From positions 372,001 through 436,000 of the forward strand of contig NZ_AUGX01000008.1 in the NCBI RefSeq assembly GCF_000422885.1: a stretch of DNA of 64,000 nucleotides, in the 5' to 3' direction. Positions 7,719-16,550 of the stretch are shown here, piece by piece. The DNA is from Ottowia thiooxydans DSM 14619 (GTDB lineage Bacteria; Pseudomonadota; Gammaproteobacteria; Burkholderiales; Burkholderiaceae_C). Under the pieces are notes generated by a model. That model was not told the origin of the DNA, made no database searches, and worked only from the letters and a program-made list of their open reading frames with translations. Position numbers and translations under genes: made by a program. Position 1 is the first letter of the stretch; each line of letters begins with the position of its first letter.

Positions 7719-8786
7719 ATGACCTATCAAGTTACTGTGGAGCCTAGCGGCCGCAGCTTCGAAGCAGAGCCCGGTGAAGCCATGCTGGCTGCGGGCATTC
7801 GCCAAGGCATTGGCCTGCCGTATGGCTGCAAGGATGGCGCCTGCGGCTCGTGCAAGTGCAAGAAGCTGTCTGGCACCGTGGCCCATGGCCCGCACCAGGA
7901 CAAGGCTTTGAGCGCAGAGGAGGAAGCCCAGGGCTATGTACTCACCTGCTGCGGCGTGGCGCAAAGCGATGTGGTGCTGGAATCACGGCAAGTGACCCAT
8001 GCTGGCGCGTTCCCGATCCGCAAGATGCCTGCGCGGGTGGCTTCGCTGGAAAGGAAGTCTCACGATGTGATGTCCATCAGGTTGCAACTACCGGCCAACG
8101 ACGTGATGCAATACCACGCAGGCCAATATATTGAGTTTCTTTTACGTGATGGCGCGCGGCGTAGCTACAGCATGGCCAACGCACCGCATCTGCTGGTTCA
8201 GGCACCTGCCGGTGGAGGAGCAGGTGCGCCCATCGTGGAATTGCACGTTCGTCACATGCCAGGTGGCAAGTTCACCGATCACGTGTTCAGCGCCATGAAG
8301 GAAAAGGAAATCCTGCGGGTTGAAGGGCCTTACGGAAGTTTCCATCTGCGCGACGACTCACCTAAGCCCATGATTTTGCTGGCTTCGGGCACCGGTTTCG
8401 CGCCCATCAAAGCCATCGTTGAACACATGCAGTTCATGGGGATCACACGCGAGGCCACGCTCTACTGGGGTGGCCGCAGGCCGGAGGATTTGTATATGGA
8501 CAGCTGGATCAAGGAGCGCTTGGCCGAGATGCCCCACCTGCACTATGTGCCAGTGATCTCCAATGCTCTGGCCGAGGATGGCTGGAATGGGCGCACTGGC
8601 TTTGTCCACAAGGCGGTGCTGGAAGACTTCCCCGATCTTTCTGGCTATCAGGTGTATGCCTGCGGCGCACCCATCGTGGTGGATTCAGCGCGGCATGAGT
8701 ATGTGGCACAAGCGAGATTGCCTGAAGAAGAGTTTTTTGCCGATTCGTTCACCAGCGAGGCGGACAAGGCCCATACGCCTGGTTGA
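7719..8786 (+). CDS. 2Fe-2S ferredoxin / FNR-type flavin reductase fusion
   Basis: This 355-residue protein is a one-chain electron-transfer reductase. Residues 1-95 are a plant-type [2Fe-2S] ferredoxin with Cys37, Cys42 and Cys45 in CKDGACGSCKC and the fourth ligand in YVLTCC near 77. The FAD domain carries RRSYSMANAP near 148, and the NAD(P)H domain carries ILLASGTGFAPIKAI and VYACGAPIVV. Such proteins feed electrons from NAD(P)H to oxygenases or dehydratases; in Burkholderiales this one is often labelled CDP-6-deoxy-glucoseen reductase by homology. No sugar-nucleotide genes are nearby, so that name may mislead. The Rieske ferredoxin at 16551-16862 is a possible partner but lies far away. 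Confidence 0.88.
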   Translation: MTYQVTVEPSGRSFEAEPGEAMLAAGIRQGIGLPYGCKDGACGSCKCKKLSGTVAHGPHQDKALSAEEEAQGYVLTCCGVAQSDVVLESRQVTHAGAFPIRKMPARVASLERKSHDVMSIRLQLPANDVMQYHAGQYIEFLLRDGARRSYSMANAPHLLVQAPAGGGAGAPIVELHVRHMPGGKFTDHVFSAMKEKEILRVEGPYGSFHLRDDSPKPMILLASGTGFAPIKAIVEHMQFMGITREATLYWGGRRPEDLYMDSWIKERLAEMPHLHYVPVISNALAEDGWNGRTGFVHKAVLEDFPDLSGYQVYACGAPIVVDSARHEYVAQARLPEEEFFADSFTSEADKAHTPG

Positions 8787-8837
8787 TATCCCACTTCCCT
8801 CATTTTTGACCGTGAACGACCACACCGGAACCACAGC

Positions 8838-9668
8838 ATGACTTCTATTGAACCCTCCCGCGAACTCATTGGCTTCATTGGCGGCGGCAACATGGCGAGC
8901 GCCATCATTGGTGGCTTGATCCGCCAGGGGGTGGCGCCCGAACACATCCGCGTGGTGGAGCCCTTCGAGTCCACGCGTGCGGCGCTGGTTGCGCTGCATG
9001 GCGTTCAGGTGGAAGCCGCAGCAGGAGAGTTCCTCAGGGGGACGTCGCTGATCGTCTGGGCTGTGAAGCCGCAGGTGTTCATGGAGGCGGCGGCTCCCGT
9101 GCGAGCTGTTGCCAGCAATGCTTTGCACCTGAGCGTGATGGCGGGCATCCGTTCAGGCAGCATTGCAGCTGCTTGCGGCACTCAGCGCATTGTGCGCTGT
9201 ATGCCCAATACGCCGGCTCTGATTGGCCGTGGGATGACAGCGCTCTTTGCCCCTGCTGAATTGGATGACAAAGACCGCACCCGGGCCGAGCAAGTCATCC
9301 GTACCACGGGTGATGCGCTATGGGTAGAACGCGAGGAGCAGCTTGACGCTGTGACTGCACTTTCTGGCTCCGGACCGGCCTACGTCTTCTACTTCCTGGA
9401 GGCGATGCAGGAAGCGGGGCAAAAAATGGGCTTGAGCGCCGCCCAAGCGCGCCAACTGGCGGTGGGCACGTTTGATGGTGCGAGCGCGCTGGCGGCGGCA
9501 TCGCCAGACCCACTTGGCGTGCTGCGAGAGCGTGTGACCAGCAAAGGGGGCACCACCTATGCCGCGTTGACTTCTATGGAGGGCAGTGGCGTTAAGGAGG
9601 CGTTCATCCGCGCTATGCAGGCGGCGCAGCAACGAGCGGTGGAGTTGGGAGATGAGTTTGGGCGGTAG
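8838..9668 (+). CDS. proC: Pyrroline-5-carboxylate reductase
   Basis: This 276-residue protein catalyses the last step of proline synthesis, the NAD(P)H reduction of pyrroline-5-carboxylate, in the cytoplasm. The N-terminal Rossmann loop reads GFIGGGNMASAIIGGL, followed by VWAVKPQ and MPNTPALIGRGMTAL. The signature region ALSGSGPAYVFYFLEAM and the later REKVTSKGGTT-like segment (RERVTSKGGTTYAAL) are both intact. Length is normal for ProC. It follows the reductase gene by 51 bases in the same orientation. The 3' side enters a repeat-rich spacer. Confidence 0.96.
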   Translation: MTSIEPSRELIGFIGGGNMASAIIGGLIRQGVAPEHIRVVEPFESTRAALVALHGVQVEAAAGEFLRGTSLIVWAVKPQVFMEAAAPVRAVASNALHLSVMAGIRSGSIAAACGTQRIVRCMPNTPALIGRGMTALFAPAELDDKDRTRAEQVIRTTGDALWVEREEQLDAVTALSGSGPAYVFYFLEAMQEAGQKMGLSAAQARQLAVGTFDGASALAAASPDPLGVLRERVTSKGGTTYAALTSMEGSGVKEAFIRAMQAAQQRAVELGDEFGR

Positions 9669-9779
9669 TGATTAGTCCAGGCGACGGGCTGGGAAGCGGG
9701 CAGGTGCGGTGTCGCGTGCTTACACCTGGCTATGAAGTCGCTGCGAAGGCCATCAAGCGCCGCGAACAAATCGATCGCT

Positions 9780-9970
9780 GCTTGCCCTCACCCCCACCCT
9801 CTCCCGCATGCGGGAGAGGGAGTAAAGCCCATCGCGCGCGACTGACGGTTTCAAGGCCGAGCGCAGCAATGGCCCGAAAGGGTATCCAACCGCAGCGCTT
9901 CAATCGATCGCCGCTTGCCCCCACCGGTTGGCCGGCCCCGCCCCACCTTCCCCCAGCGGGGGAAGGAGTA
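9780..9970. repeat. Intergenic palindromic repeats between proC and ubiA
   Basis: Two hairpins frame a dispersed 35-bp motif. A perfect 24-bp palindrome, CCCTCTCCCGCATGCGGGAG and its end, lies at 9797-9820, and CCTTCCCCCAGCGGGGGAAGG lies at 9946-9966 (read as two arms of ten). Between them, 9853-9887 matches 62971-63005 at 34 of 35 positions. The convergent genes on either side suggest the hairpins also stop transcription. The rest of the 9669-10003 spacer holds nothing else I can name. Confidence 0.7.
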
Positions 9971-10003
9971 AGACCAACGATGCGAGGGTCTGGTGGCTGA
10001 CCT

Positions 10004-10897
10004 TCAATTGGGCCATGAATAGGCTAAGGCGATACCTGCGAACAGGGTGAAGCCTAGCCAATGATTGAGGCGGAATGCCTTGAAGCAGCCTTCCCTGGTG
10101 CGGTTCTTGATCAAGGTGTAATGCCAAACCACCTGCGCCAAGGCCACGGCGAACGCCGTGAGCAAAATGGCGCCAGGTACATGCCTCCAGCTGACTACCA
10201 GCCAGATGCCCAGATAAGCCAGGTAAAAGCCCATGATCGCCGCCACGTCGAACCGGCCCAATGTGATGGCCGACGTTTTCATGCCGATACGCAGGTCATC
10301 GTCGCGGTCGACCATGGCGTACTCGGTGTCATACGCCAGAACCCAGAACAGATTCCCAAGCAACAGCACCCAGCCCTCCAGCGGGATGTGTGCCTGCACC
10401 GCCGAGTAGGCCATTGGAATCCCAAAGCTGAAGGCCACCCCGAGCACAGCCTGTGGCATGGACACAAAGCGCTTTGCATAGGGATAGATGAGTGTGACCG
10501 CCAACGCTGGAAAGGCCCATGCAATGGTCTGGGCATTGGTCGTGAGCACCAGGCAGAAAGCGAGTGCCGCCAGCACCGCCCCCAGTCCCAGTGCCTCCTT
10601 GACGCTAATCAGGCCGCTCGTGACAGGCCGGTTGGCCGTGCGCTTGACGTGGCGGTCAAACTCGCGGTCAGCCACATCATTGACGCAGCAGCCTGCCGAG
10701 CGCATCAAGATCGTGCCCAGCGTGAAGACAATCAGGAGGTGCACACCCGGAAAGCCCCCCTTGGCCATCCAGAGGGCGCTGAGCGAGGGCCATAACAACA
10801 GCAGCCAACCGGCAGGCCGGTTCCATCGGATGAGATCCAGGTACAAGGAAAGCCGACTGCGGGGCGCTAGGGCTGGATCAATTGGGGTTGAAGTCAT
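10004..10897 (-). CDS. ubiA: 4-hydroxybenzoate octaprenyltransferase
   Basis: This 297-residue membrane protein attaches the polyprenyl tail to 4-hydroxybenzoate in ubiquinone synthesis. Both aspartate-rich motifs that hold the magnesium-diphosphate are present: NDVADREFD near residue 73 and [12 protein letters not shown] near 190. Multiple hydrophobic helices fill the rest. I start it at 10897 ([10 protein letters not shown]), which gives the usual UbiA length; an in-frame ATG at 10942 would add 15 polar residues, and neither has a strong ribosome site. It is followed upstream by the PAP2 and oxyR genes on the same strand. Confidence 0.94.
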   Translation of the reverse strand: MTSTPIDPALAPRSRLSLYLDLIRWNRPAGWLLLLWPSLSALWMAKGGFPGVHLLIVFTLGTILMRSAGCCVNDVADREFDRHVKRTANRPVTSGLISVKEALGLGAVLAALAFCLVLTTNAQTIAWAFPALAVTLIYPYAKRFVSMPQAVLGVAFSFGIPMAYSAVQAHIPLEGWVLLLGNLFWVLAYDTEYAMVDRDDDLRIGMKTSAITLGRFDVAAIMGFYLAYLGIWLVVSWRHVPGAILLTAFAVALAQVVWHYTLIKNRTREGCFKAFRLNHWLGFTLFAGIALAYSWPN

Positions 10898-10994
10898 TCT
10901 GAAAAATTGGAGACGAGCGTGCGAGTGCTTATTTGTCGGCATTGTCGCGCACCGGTCGTGCTGACCACCTGTCCTCGATGGTCGCGCTCCCGGC

Positions 10995-11822
10995 TCACCA
11001 GCGACGTGCGTGTTCAGTCACCGCTATGGTCAACACAAGGAAGAAAGCACCCAACAGCAAACCCCCGAGCACATCGGTCAGGAAATGCGCTTGCAAGATC
11101 ACCCGGCTGGCCGCGATACCGGTGATCAATAGTGCTCCTAAGACCGCCCAGAAAACACGGCGAGAAGGCGCAACCCAATCTTGCATCAGCCAGATGAGCA
11201 GCCCAAAGACAAGCAACGCGCTTGCCGCGTGTCCGCTGGGAAAGCTCAAGCCGGCGAACGCATCCGTGGGTGCCTGCGGAGGACGCGCGCGCCCTATGAA
11301 ATTCTTGAGCACCCGCACCGTCAGACCGTTGGTAGCGCAGCCAATGATCCAGACCAAGGCTAAAAAGCTCTGTTGCCGCCGCAAAAGCAACAGCGCAACC
11401 AGCCCTATCAGTGGCACTAAAGCGCCGCCGCGCCCGATATCGGTCAACAGCACCGCAAACTCATGAAGCCCGGGCAAAGTGAGGCTTTGAGCCCAAAGCT
11501 GAGCGGTCTCGTCCCATCCCTGCAAGCGCTGACCGAGGGCTGAGGCTTTCCCGGCTGTGACGCCCCAGGCCAAGACGGTGATCAACAGCGCGCAGACGAT
11601 CAGAACGGGGCCGGCGATCGACCACCGAAGCTGCGCGGCTGGTGCCTCTGGTGCGGCAACTCCCAGCCGCTGGCGCAGCCGCGCACGCTGCCAGCGCCGT
11701 TGCAAACCCCAAGCCGCCAGTAGCAGCAAAGCTGCCAGCAGCCAGGGCGCGTAGGGATCGAAAACCGAGGCGCTCTGAGCAGCAGCGGTCTGAGGCAATG
11801 TCGGCTCCGCAGGGACGCTCAT
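10995..11822 (-). CDS. PAP2 family membrane phosphatase
   Basis: This 275-residue protein has several transmembrane segments and the complete tripartite PAP2 signature: K173 through RP at 180-181 (KNFIGRARP), PSGH at 195-198 and SR at 239-240 with His246 and Asp250 ([12 protein letters not shown]). The family removes phosphate from lipids such as phosphatidic acid or undecaprenyl diphosphate, with the active site facing the periplasm. The first 70 residues, with one hydrophobic segment and an arginine-rich stretch, are longer than in minimal PAP2 proteins. Its start overlaps the oxyR stop by four bases, so it is coupled to oxyR translation. Confidence 0.9.
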   Translation of the reverse strand: MSVPAEPTLPQTAAAQSASVFDPYAPWLLAALLLLAAWGLQRRWQRARLRQRLGVAAPEAPAAQLRWSIAGPVLIVCALLITVLAWGVTAGKASALGQRLQGWDETAQLWAQSLTLPGLHEFAVLLTDIGRGGALVPLIGLVALLLLRRQQSFLALVWIIGCATNGLTVRVLKNFIGRARPPQAPTDAFAGLSFPSGHAASALLVFGLLIWLMQDWVAPSRRVFWAVLGALLITGIAASRVILQAHFLTDVLGGLLLGAFFLVLTIAVTEHARRW

Positions 11823-12811
11823 GACAGCCGGTGAACCCCAGGCAGCTCACAGGCATAGACCGCGTTGCGCAGCGCTGCAATCGCTTCGTAGCGGGTAAAA
11901 CTGCGCCGCCAGGCCAGTACCACCCGGCGCATGGGCGGGCCGCCAGGGCCCTTGTCTTCGATGGGCAGGTAACGGACGTAAGATTCCTCCGCCCGCTCGG
12001 CACTCGCCTGATCACGGCCCTTCTCCGCCTGCTTTTGCGCTCGCAACACATCGGCTGGAACCGACAAACGAGGCACGAGGGTCACCCCCATACCGGCGGC
12101 CACCATGTGCTTGATGGTCTCCAGGGATGAGCCCTCGAAACTTTTACGGATGCCCTCCGCATCACTGGAAAAGCGCGCGAACTCAGGGCAGACTTGCAAC
12201 ACGTGGTCTCTAAAGCAATGCCCGTTTCCGAGCAGCAGCATGGTTTCGTTTTTCAGTTGTTCGGTACTGACCGCCGCCCCCTTGGCCAGCGGGTGCGTCG
12301 AAGGAACAGCCGCCATGAAGGGCTCGTCGTATAGAGGTGCTATGGCCAGGCCGGTGTCGGGAAACGGTTCGGCCAGAATGGCGCAATCGATTTCACCCGT
12401 GCGCAGCATTTCCAGCAAGCGCACTGTGAAATTCTCCTGCAGCATGAGGGGCATCTGCGGTGTATTTCGGATGATCTGGCGCACAAGATCGGGCAGCAAG
12501 TAGGGGCCTATGGTGTAGATCACGCCCAGCGTGAGCGGGCCACTCAAAGGGCTTTTGCCGCGCTTGGCGATCTCCTTGATCTCAGCCGCTTGCTCCAGAA
12601 CGCTTTGCGCCTGCCGCACAATTTCCTCGCCCAGAGGGGTGACGCTCACTTCTCCTGCGCTGCGTTCGAAGAGCTTAAGCTCCAACTCGTCTTCCAGCTT
12701 CTTGATCGCCACTGAAAGCGTAGGCTGGGAAACAAAGCAGGCTTCAGCCGCTTTGCCGAAGTGCTTTTCGCGGGCCACGGCTACGATGTACTTCAATTCC
12801 GTCAGTGTCAT
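11819..12811 (-). CDS. oxyR: OxyR hydrogen peroxide-sensing LysR regulator
   Basis: This 330-residue LysR protein has the winged helix in residues 1-60 (HFGKAAEACFVSQPTLSVAI) and the substrate domain after about 90. The redox pair Cys199 and Cys208, in GNGHCFRDHVLQVC, falls at the same positions as in E. coli OxyR, which forms a disulfide on peroxide and activates catalase and peroxiredoxin genes. The start at 12811 gives MTLTELKYIV. The gene is normally the direct neighbour of recG; here two mini-ORFs that repeat its first codons lie between them (12813-13087). It ends overlapping the PAP2 gene. Ribosome-site bases are GGGGGG about 9 bases upstream, supplied by the inserted sequence. Confidence 0.96.
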   Translation of the reverse strand: MTLTELKYIVAVAREKHFGKAAEACFVSQPTLSVAIKKLEDELELKLFERSAGEVSVTPLGEEIVRQAQSVLEQAAEIKEIAKRGKSPLSGPLTLGVIYTIGPYLLPDLVRQIIRNTPQMPLMLQENFTVRLLEMLRTGEIDCAILAEPFPDTGLAIAPLYDEPFMAAVPSTHPLAKGAAVSTEQLKNETMLLLGNGHCFRDHVLQVCPEFARFSSDAEGIRKSFEGSSLETIKHMVAAGMGVTLVPRLSVPADVLRAQKQAEKGRDQASAERAEESYVRYLPIEDKGPGGPPMRRVVLAWRRSFTRYEAIAALRNAVYACELPGVHRLS

Positions 12812-12812
12812 A

Positions 12813-12950
12813 TCACCGCCCCCCTACCCTTAGATACGAAGACGCCGTGGCCTCGATCTCCCTACGGGGTCGATCCCCGCTACGCAGGGCCCCTCGCCCT
12901 CTCCTACGGAAGACCACGGCGACTATATATTTCAATTCAGTCAGTGTCAT
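12813..12950 (-). CDS. Mini-ORF 2: 45-residue ORF repeating the OxyR N-terminus
   Basis: The ORF starts MTLTELKYIVAV, identical to OxyR residues 1-12, continues in frame through the 77-bp repeat (VFRRRGRGALRS then GDRPRREIEATAS), and ends SYLRVGGR. Its TGA is one base before the oxyR ATG (TGATATG), the same junction sequence seen between recG and mini-ORF 1. Upstream GA-rich bases could serve as a ribosome site. Translation is inferred from its geometry and from synonymous-only change in its first 11 codons. It may be a leader peptide or a by-product of element insertion; no domain is recognised. Confidence 0.55.
   Translation of the reverse strand: MTLTELKYIVAVVFRRRGRGALRSGDRPRREIEATASSYLRVGGR
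12841..12917 (-). repeat. 77-bp start-duplicating repeat, copy A
   Basis: Identical at all 77 positions to 12978-13054. Read on the minus strand the ends pair (GTGGTCTT with GAGGCCAC, including two G-U pairs as RNA), and inside is a CGGGG-ATCGA-CCCCG stem (12865-12879). It is translated in frame after codon 12 of the duplicated oxyR start. No other copy is seen in the window. Confidence 0.9.
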
Positions 12951-13087
12951 GCCAGCACCCCGCTCTTCTCGAACGCTGACGCCGTGGCCTCGATCTCCCT
13001 ACGGGGTCGATCCCCGCTACGCAGGGCCCCTCGCCCTCTCCTACGGAAGACCACAGCTACGATGTACTTCAGCTCAGTTAGCGTCAT
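12947..13087 (-). CDS. Mini-ORF 1: 46-residue ORF repeating the OxyR N-terminus
   Basis: This ORF begins one base after the recG stop (TGATATG at 13085-13091), where oxyR itself would be expected. It encodes MTLTELKYIVAV, then the same repeat-encoded arginine-rich stretch as mini-ORF 2, and ends AFEKSGVLA. Its TGA overlaps the ATG of mini-ORF 2 as ATGA (12947-12950). GAAGG lies about 8 bases upstream of its start, inside the 3' end of recG, and was probably the ancestral oxyR ribosome site. Whether the peptide is made or stable is unknown. Confidence 0.55.
   Translation of the reverse strand: MTLTELKYIVAVVFRRRGRGALRSGDRPRREIEATASAFEKSGVLA
12978..13054 (-). repeat. 77-bp start-duplicating repeat, copy B
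   Basis: Perfect copy of 12841-12917, offset by 137 bases. It follows the first 11 codons of mini-ORF 1. The 27 bases between it and the next start differ from the 29 bases in the other unit, while the core is unchanged. Perfect identity in the core beside diverged flanks is the feature that needs explaining. Confidence 0.9.
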
Positions 13088-13088
13088 A

Positions 13089-15206
13089 TCAGGCCTTCAA
13101 GTACTCTGATTTTCCGCCTAACCATCGTTCGATGTGCAAGCGGGCAAGGTTCGGGTGGTTTCTAAGCATCAGTGGAGCAGCCTGCTGAGCCCACGCCAGA
13201 AGATCGCCATCTTCCTCCAGATTGGCGAATTTGAGCAAGGCGGCGCCAGATTGGCGTGAACCCATGAATTCGCCTGGCCCCCGGATATCCAGATCGCGCC
13301 TGGCGATTTCGAAACCATCACTGGTTTCTACCATGGCCTTCAGCCGCGCGCGAGCAGATTCGCTCAATCGCCCACCTTGCGGAACCTCGTAGAGCAATAT
13401 GCAAGCGGAGGCCGCGCTACCTCGCCCTACGCGGCCCCGCAGTTGATGCAGTTGGCTGAGTCCAAAGCGCTCCGCATGTTCAATCACCATGAGGCTCGCA
13501 TTGGGTACATCTACGCCGACTTCAATCACTGTGGTGGAAACCAACACCAAGGTCTCGCCGGAGGTGAACTTGCCCATCACCTCTTTCTTGTCTGCGCTGG
13601 GCATTCGCGAATGCAGCAGGCCGATCGTGACGCCAGGCAAAGCGGCGGCCAACTCATCGTGGGTTTCAGTCGCGTTGCGCAAATCCAGCGCCTCACTTTC
13701 CTCGATCAGAGGACACACCCAGTACACCTGCCGGCCTTGCGAAATCTGGGACCGGATGCGTTCAATGACTTCGTCTCGGCGGTGCGCGGCGACGAGCTTG
13801 GTCACCACGGGCGTGCGGCCCGGGGGAAGCTCGTCTAGCGTGGAGACATCCAGGTCAGCGTAGTAGCTCATGGCGAGCGTGCGTGGAATGGGCGTGGCGC
13901 TCATCATCAGCAGATGTGGCTCTTGCGCCCCATCCCTGGCTGAAGAGCCTGGTGCATCTGGCGCCCCCGCCGTCTTCTGCCGCAAATCCAGCCTCTGTTG
14001 CACGCCAAAGCGATGCTGCTCATCAATGACGGCAAGGCCCAATTTGAAAAAATTCACTTGCTCCTGGATCACCGCATGCGTACCGACGACCAGGGCGGCC
14101 TCGCCGCTGGCGATGAGTGCCAGCATTTCTCCACGTGCTTTTTTCTTCTGACTACCCGTGAGCCAGGCCACGCGTTGGCCTCGCTCCTGCAATAAAGGGG
14201 ACAGCCATTCGGCCAGCTTGGCAAAGTGTTGCTCTGCGAGAATTTCGGTAGGGGCCATCAGGGCGCATTGCCAACCGGCGTCGATGGCAATGGCCGCTGC
14301 CAGCGCGGCCACCACGGTCTTGCCACTGCCCACATCACCTTGCAGCAAGCGGTGCATGGGTTGCACGCGGGACAAATCACGCGCGATCTCCTCACCCACC
14401 CGGCGCTGAGCACCTGTCAGCCCGAAAGGCAACACAGCCAGCAACTTCTCATGCAAGCCGTCCCGAGCCGCCACCAATTGGGGCGCCCGCAGGTGCTCAC
14501 GCTCCCTCCGTGCCTCGAACTGAGACAGCTGCTGCGCCAGCAGCTCCTCCGCCTTCAGCCGATGCCAGGCGGGATGGGTGCGGTCTTGCAGCTGAACCAA
14601 TGACACATCGGGTGTAGGCAGGTGTAAAAACGTCAGGGCGTCGCGCAGAGTCCAAGACGCCAGTTGGTGAAGTTGGCTCAAACAGGGTGCTGCCACGGTT
14701 TCGGAGAGATCGGCGCGTGACAACCCGGCGAGCACCGCTTTTCGCAGGTAGGCCTGCGGCAACGCGGCCACGGTGGAGTACACGGGGGTCAGCGATGCCG
14801 GCAGTTGGCCTGCCGCCGCACGCACCACCGGATGCATCATGGTCCACCCGGCCAATCCGCCGCGCACCTCCCCTCGTACTCGCAGACGTGCACCCACGGC
14901 CATCTGCTTTTGCAGCGAAGGATAGAAATTGAAAAATCGCAGAACGCAGTGGTCGCTGCCGTCATCCATAGTCACCAGCAATTGGCGGCGCGGGCGGAAC
15001 GTGACTTCAGAGTGGGTGACTTCTGCCTCCACCTGAACCACATCACCATGGCGGGCATCACGCAGCCGCACGATTCTGGTTTCGTCCTCATAGCGCATGG
15101 GAAGATGAAGCGCCAGATCGATGTCGCGCGCGAGACCAAGCTTGCGCAGCGCCTTCTGTGGCGCACTCAGTTTGGGGGGTGTGGAAGGCAAGGCCGAGGA
15201 GGGCAT
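13089..15206 (-). CDS. recG: ATP-dependent DNA helicase RecG
   Basis: This 705-residue helicase remodels stalled replication forks and branched DNA. An N-terminal wedge domain (about 60-160) precedes two helicase domains. Walker A reads [11 protein letters not shown], Walker B is [10 protein letters not shown] (DEQH box), and the last motif is [12 protein letters not shown]. The ORF is open to 15335, but the start at 15206 ([11 protein letters not shown]) gives normal RecG length and leaves 69 bases to the divergent queA start; the 43 extra residues look non-coding. Its stop is separated from mini-ORF 1 by one base. Confidence 0.95.
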   Translation of the reverse strand: MPSSALPSTPPKLSAPQKALRKLGLARDIDLALHLPMRYEDETRIVRLRDARHGDVVQVEAEVTHSEVTFRPRRQLLVTMDDGSDHCVLRFFNFYPSLQKQMAVGARLRVRGEVRGGLAGWTMMHPVVRAAAGQLPASLTPVYSTVAALPQAYLRKAVLAGLSRADLSETVAAPCLSQLHQLASWTLRDALTFLHLPTPDVSLVQLQDRTHPAWHRLKAEELLAQQLSQFEARREREHLRAPQLVAARDGLHEKLLAVLPFGLTGAQRRVGEEIARDLSRVQPMHRLLQGDVGSGKTVVAALAAAIAIDAGWQCALMAPTEILAEQHFAKLAEWLSPLLQERGQRVAWLTGSQKKKARGEMLALIASGEAALVVGTHAVIQEQVNFFKLGLAVIDEQHRFGVQQRLDLRQKTAGAPDAPGSSARDGAQEPHLLMMSATPIPRTLAMSYYADLDVSTLDELPPGRTPVVTKLVAAHRRDEVIERIRSQISQGRQVYWVCPLIEESEALDLRNATETHDELAAALPGVTIGLLHSRMPSADKKEVMGKFTSGETLVLVSTTVIEVGVDVPNASLMVIEHAERFGLSQLHQLRGRVGRGSAASACILLYEVPQGGRLSESARARLKAMVETSDGFEIARRDLDIRGPGEFMGSRQSGAALLKFANLEEDGDLLAWAQQAAPLMLRNHPNLARLHIERWLGGKSEYLKA

Positions 15207-15275
15207 GGGACAATTCTGCCGCGTTGGCAAATGCACGGGCAACGCCATTGCAACACGAACCACTATCTTTTTTTC

Positions 15276-16307
15276 ATGCGCAGCTATTCCACGAGCGATT
15301 TTGACTTCGCTCTGCCTCCCGAACTCATCGCCCAATACCCTGCCACTGACCGCAGCGGCTCTCGCCTGCTGGATGGTAGCGGCCAGACGCCTGTCGACCG
15401 CCAGTTTCGCGATTTACCCACGCTCCTGCGCGAGGGTGATTTAATGGTTTTCAACGACACCCAAGTGGTCAAGGCTCGCCTGTTCGGTGAAAAAACCACC
15501 GGCGGCAAGCTGGAACTTCTGATCGAGCGCGTGCTAAACGGTAACGAAGTGGCCGCGCACATGAAAGTCAGCAAGAAGCCGCGGGTGGGCGATACCCTGC
15601 GTCTGGCGGGGAATACGCAGGCCGTGTTGCTCGGCCGGTGGCCCGACGCGGATGGCCCCTTGTTTCATCTGCGCCTGTCTCGCGAGCCCTACGCTCTCAT
15701 GGCGGCACACGGCCATGTACCGCTACCGCCCTACATCACCCACACCGACACGGAAGAAGATACCGCGCGCTATCAAACCGTGTTTGCCAAAAATCCTGGG
15801 GCAGTCGCGGCGCCCACAGCGGCATTGCACTTTGACGAAGCTCTTCTGGCGCTGCTCGAAGCGCGCGGTGTGCACCGCGCATTCGTGACCCTGCACGTGG
15901 GAGCAGGTACGTTCCAGCCCGTGAAGACAGAGAACATCGCCGATCATGTGATGCACCGCGAGCGATACGACGTGTCAGAAACCACACAACAAGCGATTGC
16001 CGAATGCAGAGCACGTGGCGGGCGGGTGGTCGCTGTGGGGACGACCAGCGTGCGCACACTGGAATCCTGGGCACAAAGCGGTGAGGCCAGCGGAGATACC
16101 GGAATATTCATCACGCCGGGCTTTCGCTTTCAGGTGGTCGATGCGCTGGTCACCAACTTCCATTTGCCCCGGAGCACACTGATGATGATGGTCAGCGCGT
16201 TTTCAGGCTATGAACACATCATGTCCTTGTATGCGCATGCGGTGCGTGAGAGATACCGATTCTTCAGCTATGGCGATGCCATGTGGCTGGAGAGACGCGA
16301 GTTGTAG
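15276..16307 (+). CDS. queA: S-adenosylmethionine:tRNA ribosyltransferase-isomerase
   Basis: This 343-residue enzyme transfers and isomerises the ribosyl part of S-adenosylmethionine onto 7-aminomethyl-deazaguanine in tRNA, giving epoxyqueuosine. Diagnostic stretches are [14 protein letters not shown] at the start, [41 protein letters not shown] and [18 protein letters not shown] start at 15276 (MRSYSTSDF), which gives the standard length; the frame extends upstream to 14805 without support. It works in the same pathway as tgt at 18391-19563, though three unrelated genes lie between. Confidence 0.97.
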   Translation: MRSYSTSDFDFALPPELIAQYPATDRSGSRLLDGSGQTPVDRQFRDLPTLLREGDLMVFNDTQVVKARLFGEKTTGGKLELLIERVLNGNEVAAHMKVSKKPRVGDTLRLAGNTQAVLLGRWPDADGPLFHLRLSREPYALMAAHGHVPLPPYITHTDTEEDTARYQTVFAKNPGAVAAPTAALHFDEALLALLEARGVHRAFVTLHVGAGTFQPVKTENIADHVMHRERYDVSETTQQAIAECRARGGRVVAVGTTSVRTLESWAQSGEASGDTGIFITPGFRFQVVDALVTNFHLPRSTLMMMVSAFSGYEHIMSLYAHAVRERYRFFSYGDAMWLERREL

Positions 16308-16380
16308 CGCTTTTGTGGCTTACGATATGCATCAAGAGCACTAAGGCCATTCAACCCCAAAACCTCACAGGAGAAACCCC

Positions 16381-16521
16381 ATGGCAAAAGGCATGCAGCA
16401 GAACAAAATGGTGAAGAAGCCGAAAAAAGACACTTCACCTCCAAAACCGTCTGGCGGCTCTGACCGGCCAGTGGCGCCGGTGACCACCGTGCCGCTGCGC
16501 GGCAAGCTGAAAAATAAATAA
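16381..16521 (+). CDS. Small lysine/proline-rich conserved hypothetical protein
   Basis: A 46-residue ORF, MAKGMQQNKMVKKPKKDTSP to the end GKLKNK, lies 73 bases after queA. A good ribosome site (CAGGAGAAA) sits 6 bases before the ATG, and the gene fills the spacer before the convergent Rieske gene. The protein is highly basic and likely disordered; it has no catalytic motif. I recall similar tiny proteins in related genomes but cannot name a function. The strong ribosome site is the main evidence that it is translated. Confidence 0.65.
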   Translation: MAKGMQQNKMVKKPKKDTSPPKPSGGSDRPVAPVTTVPLRGKLKNK

Positions 16522-16550
16522 GCCTCGCCCTGGCCTTTGGAGCCAGGTGG

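Noticed and set aside
14805-15275. Upstream extension of queA
   Set aside because: The 157 extra residues overlap recG on the other strand and lack QueA similarity; the start at 15276 gives normal length.
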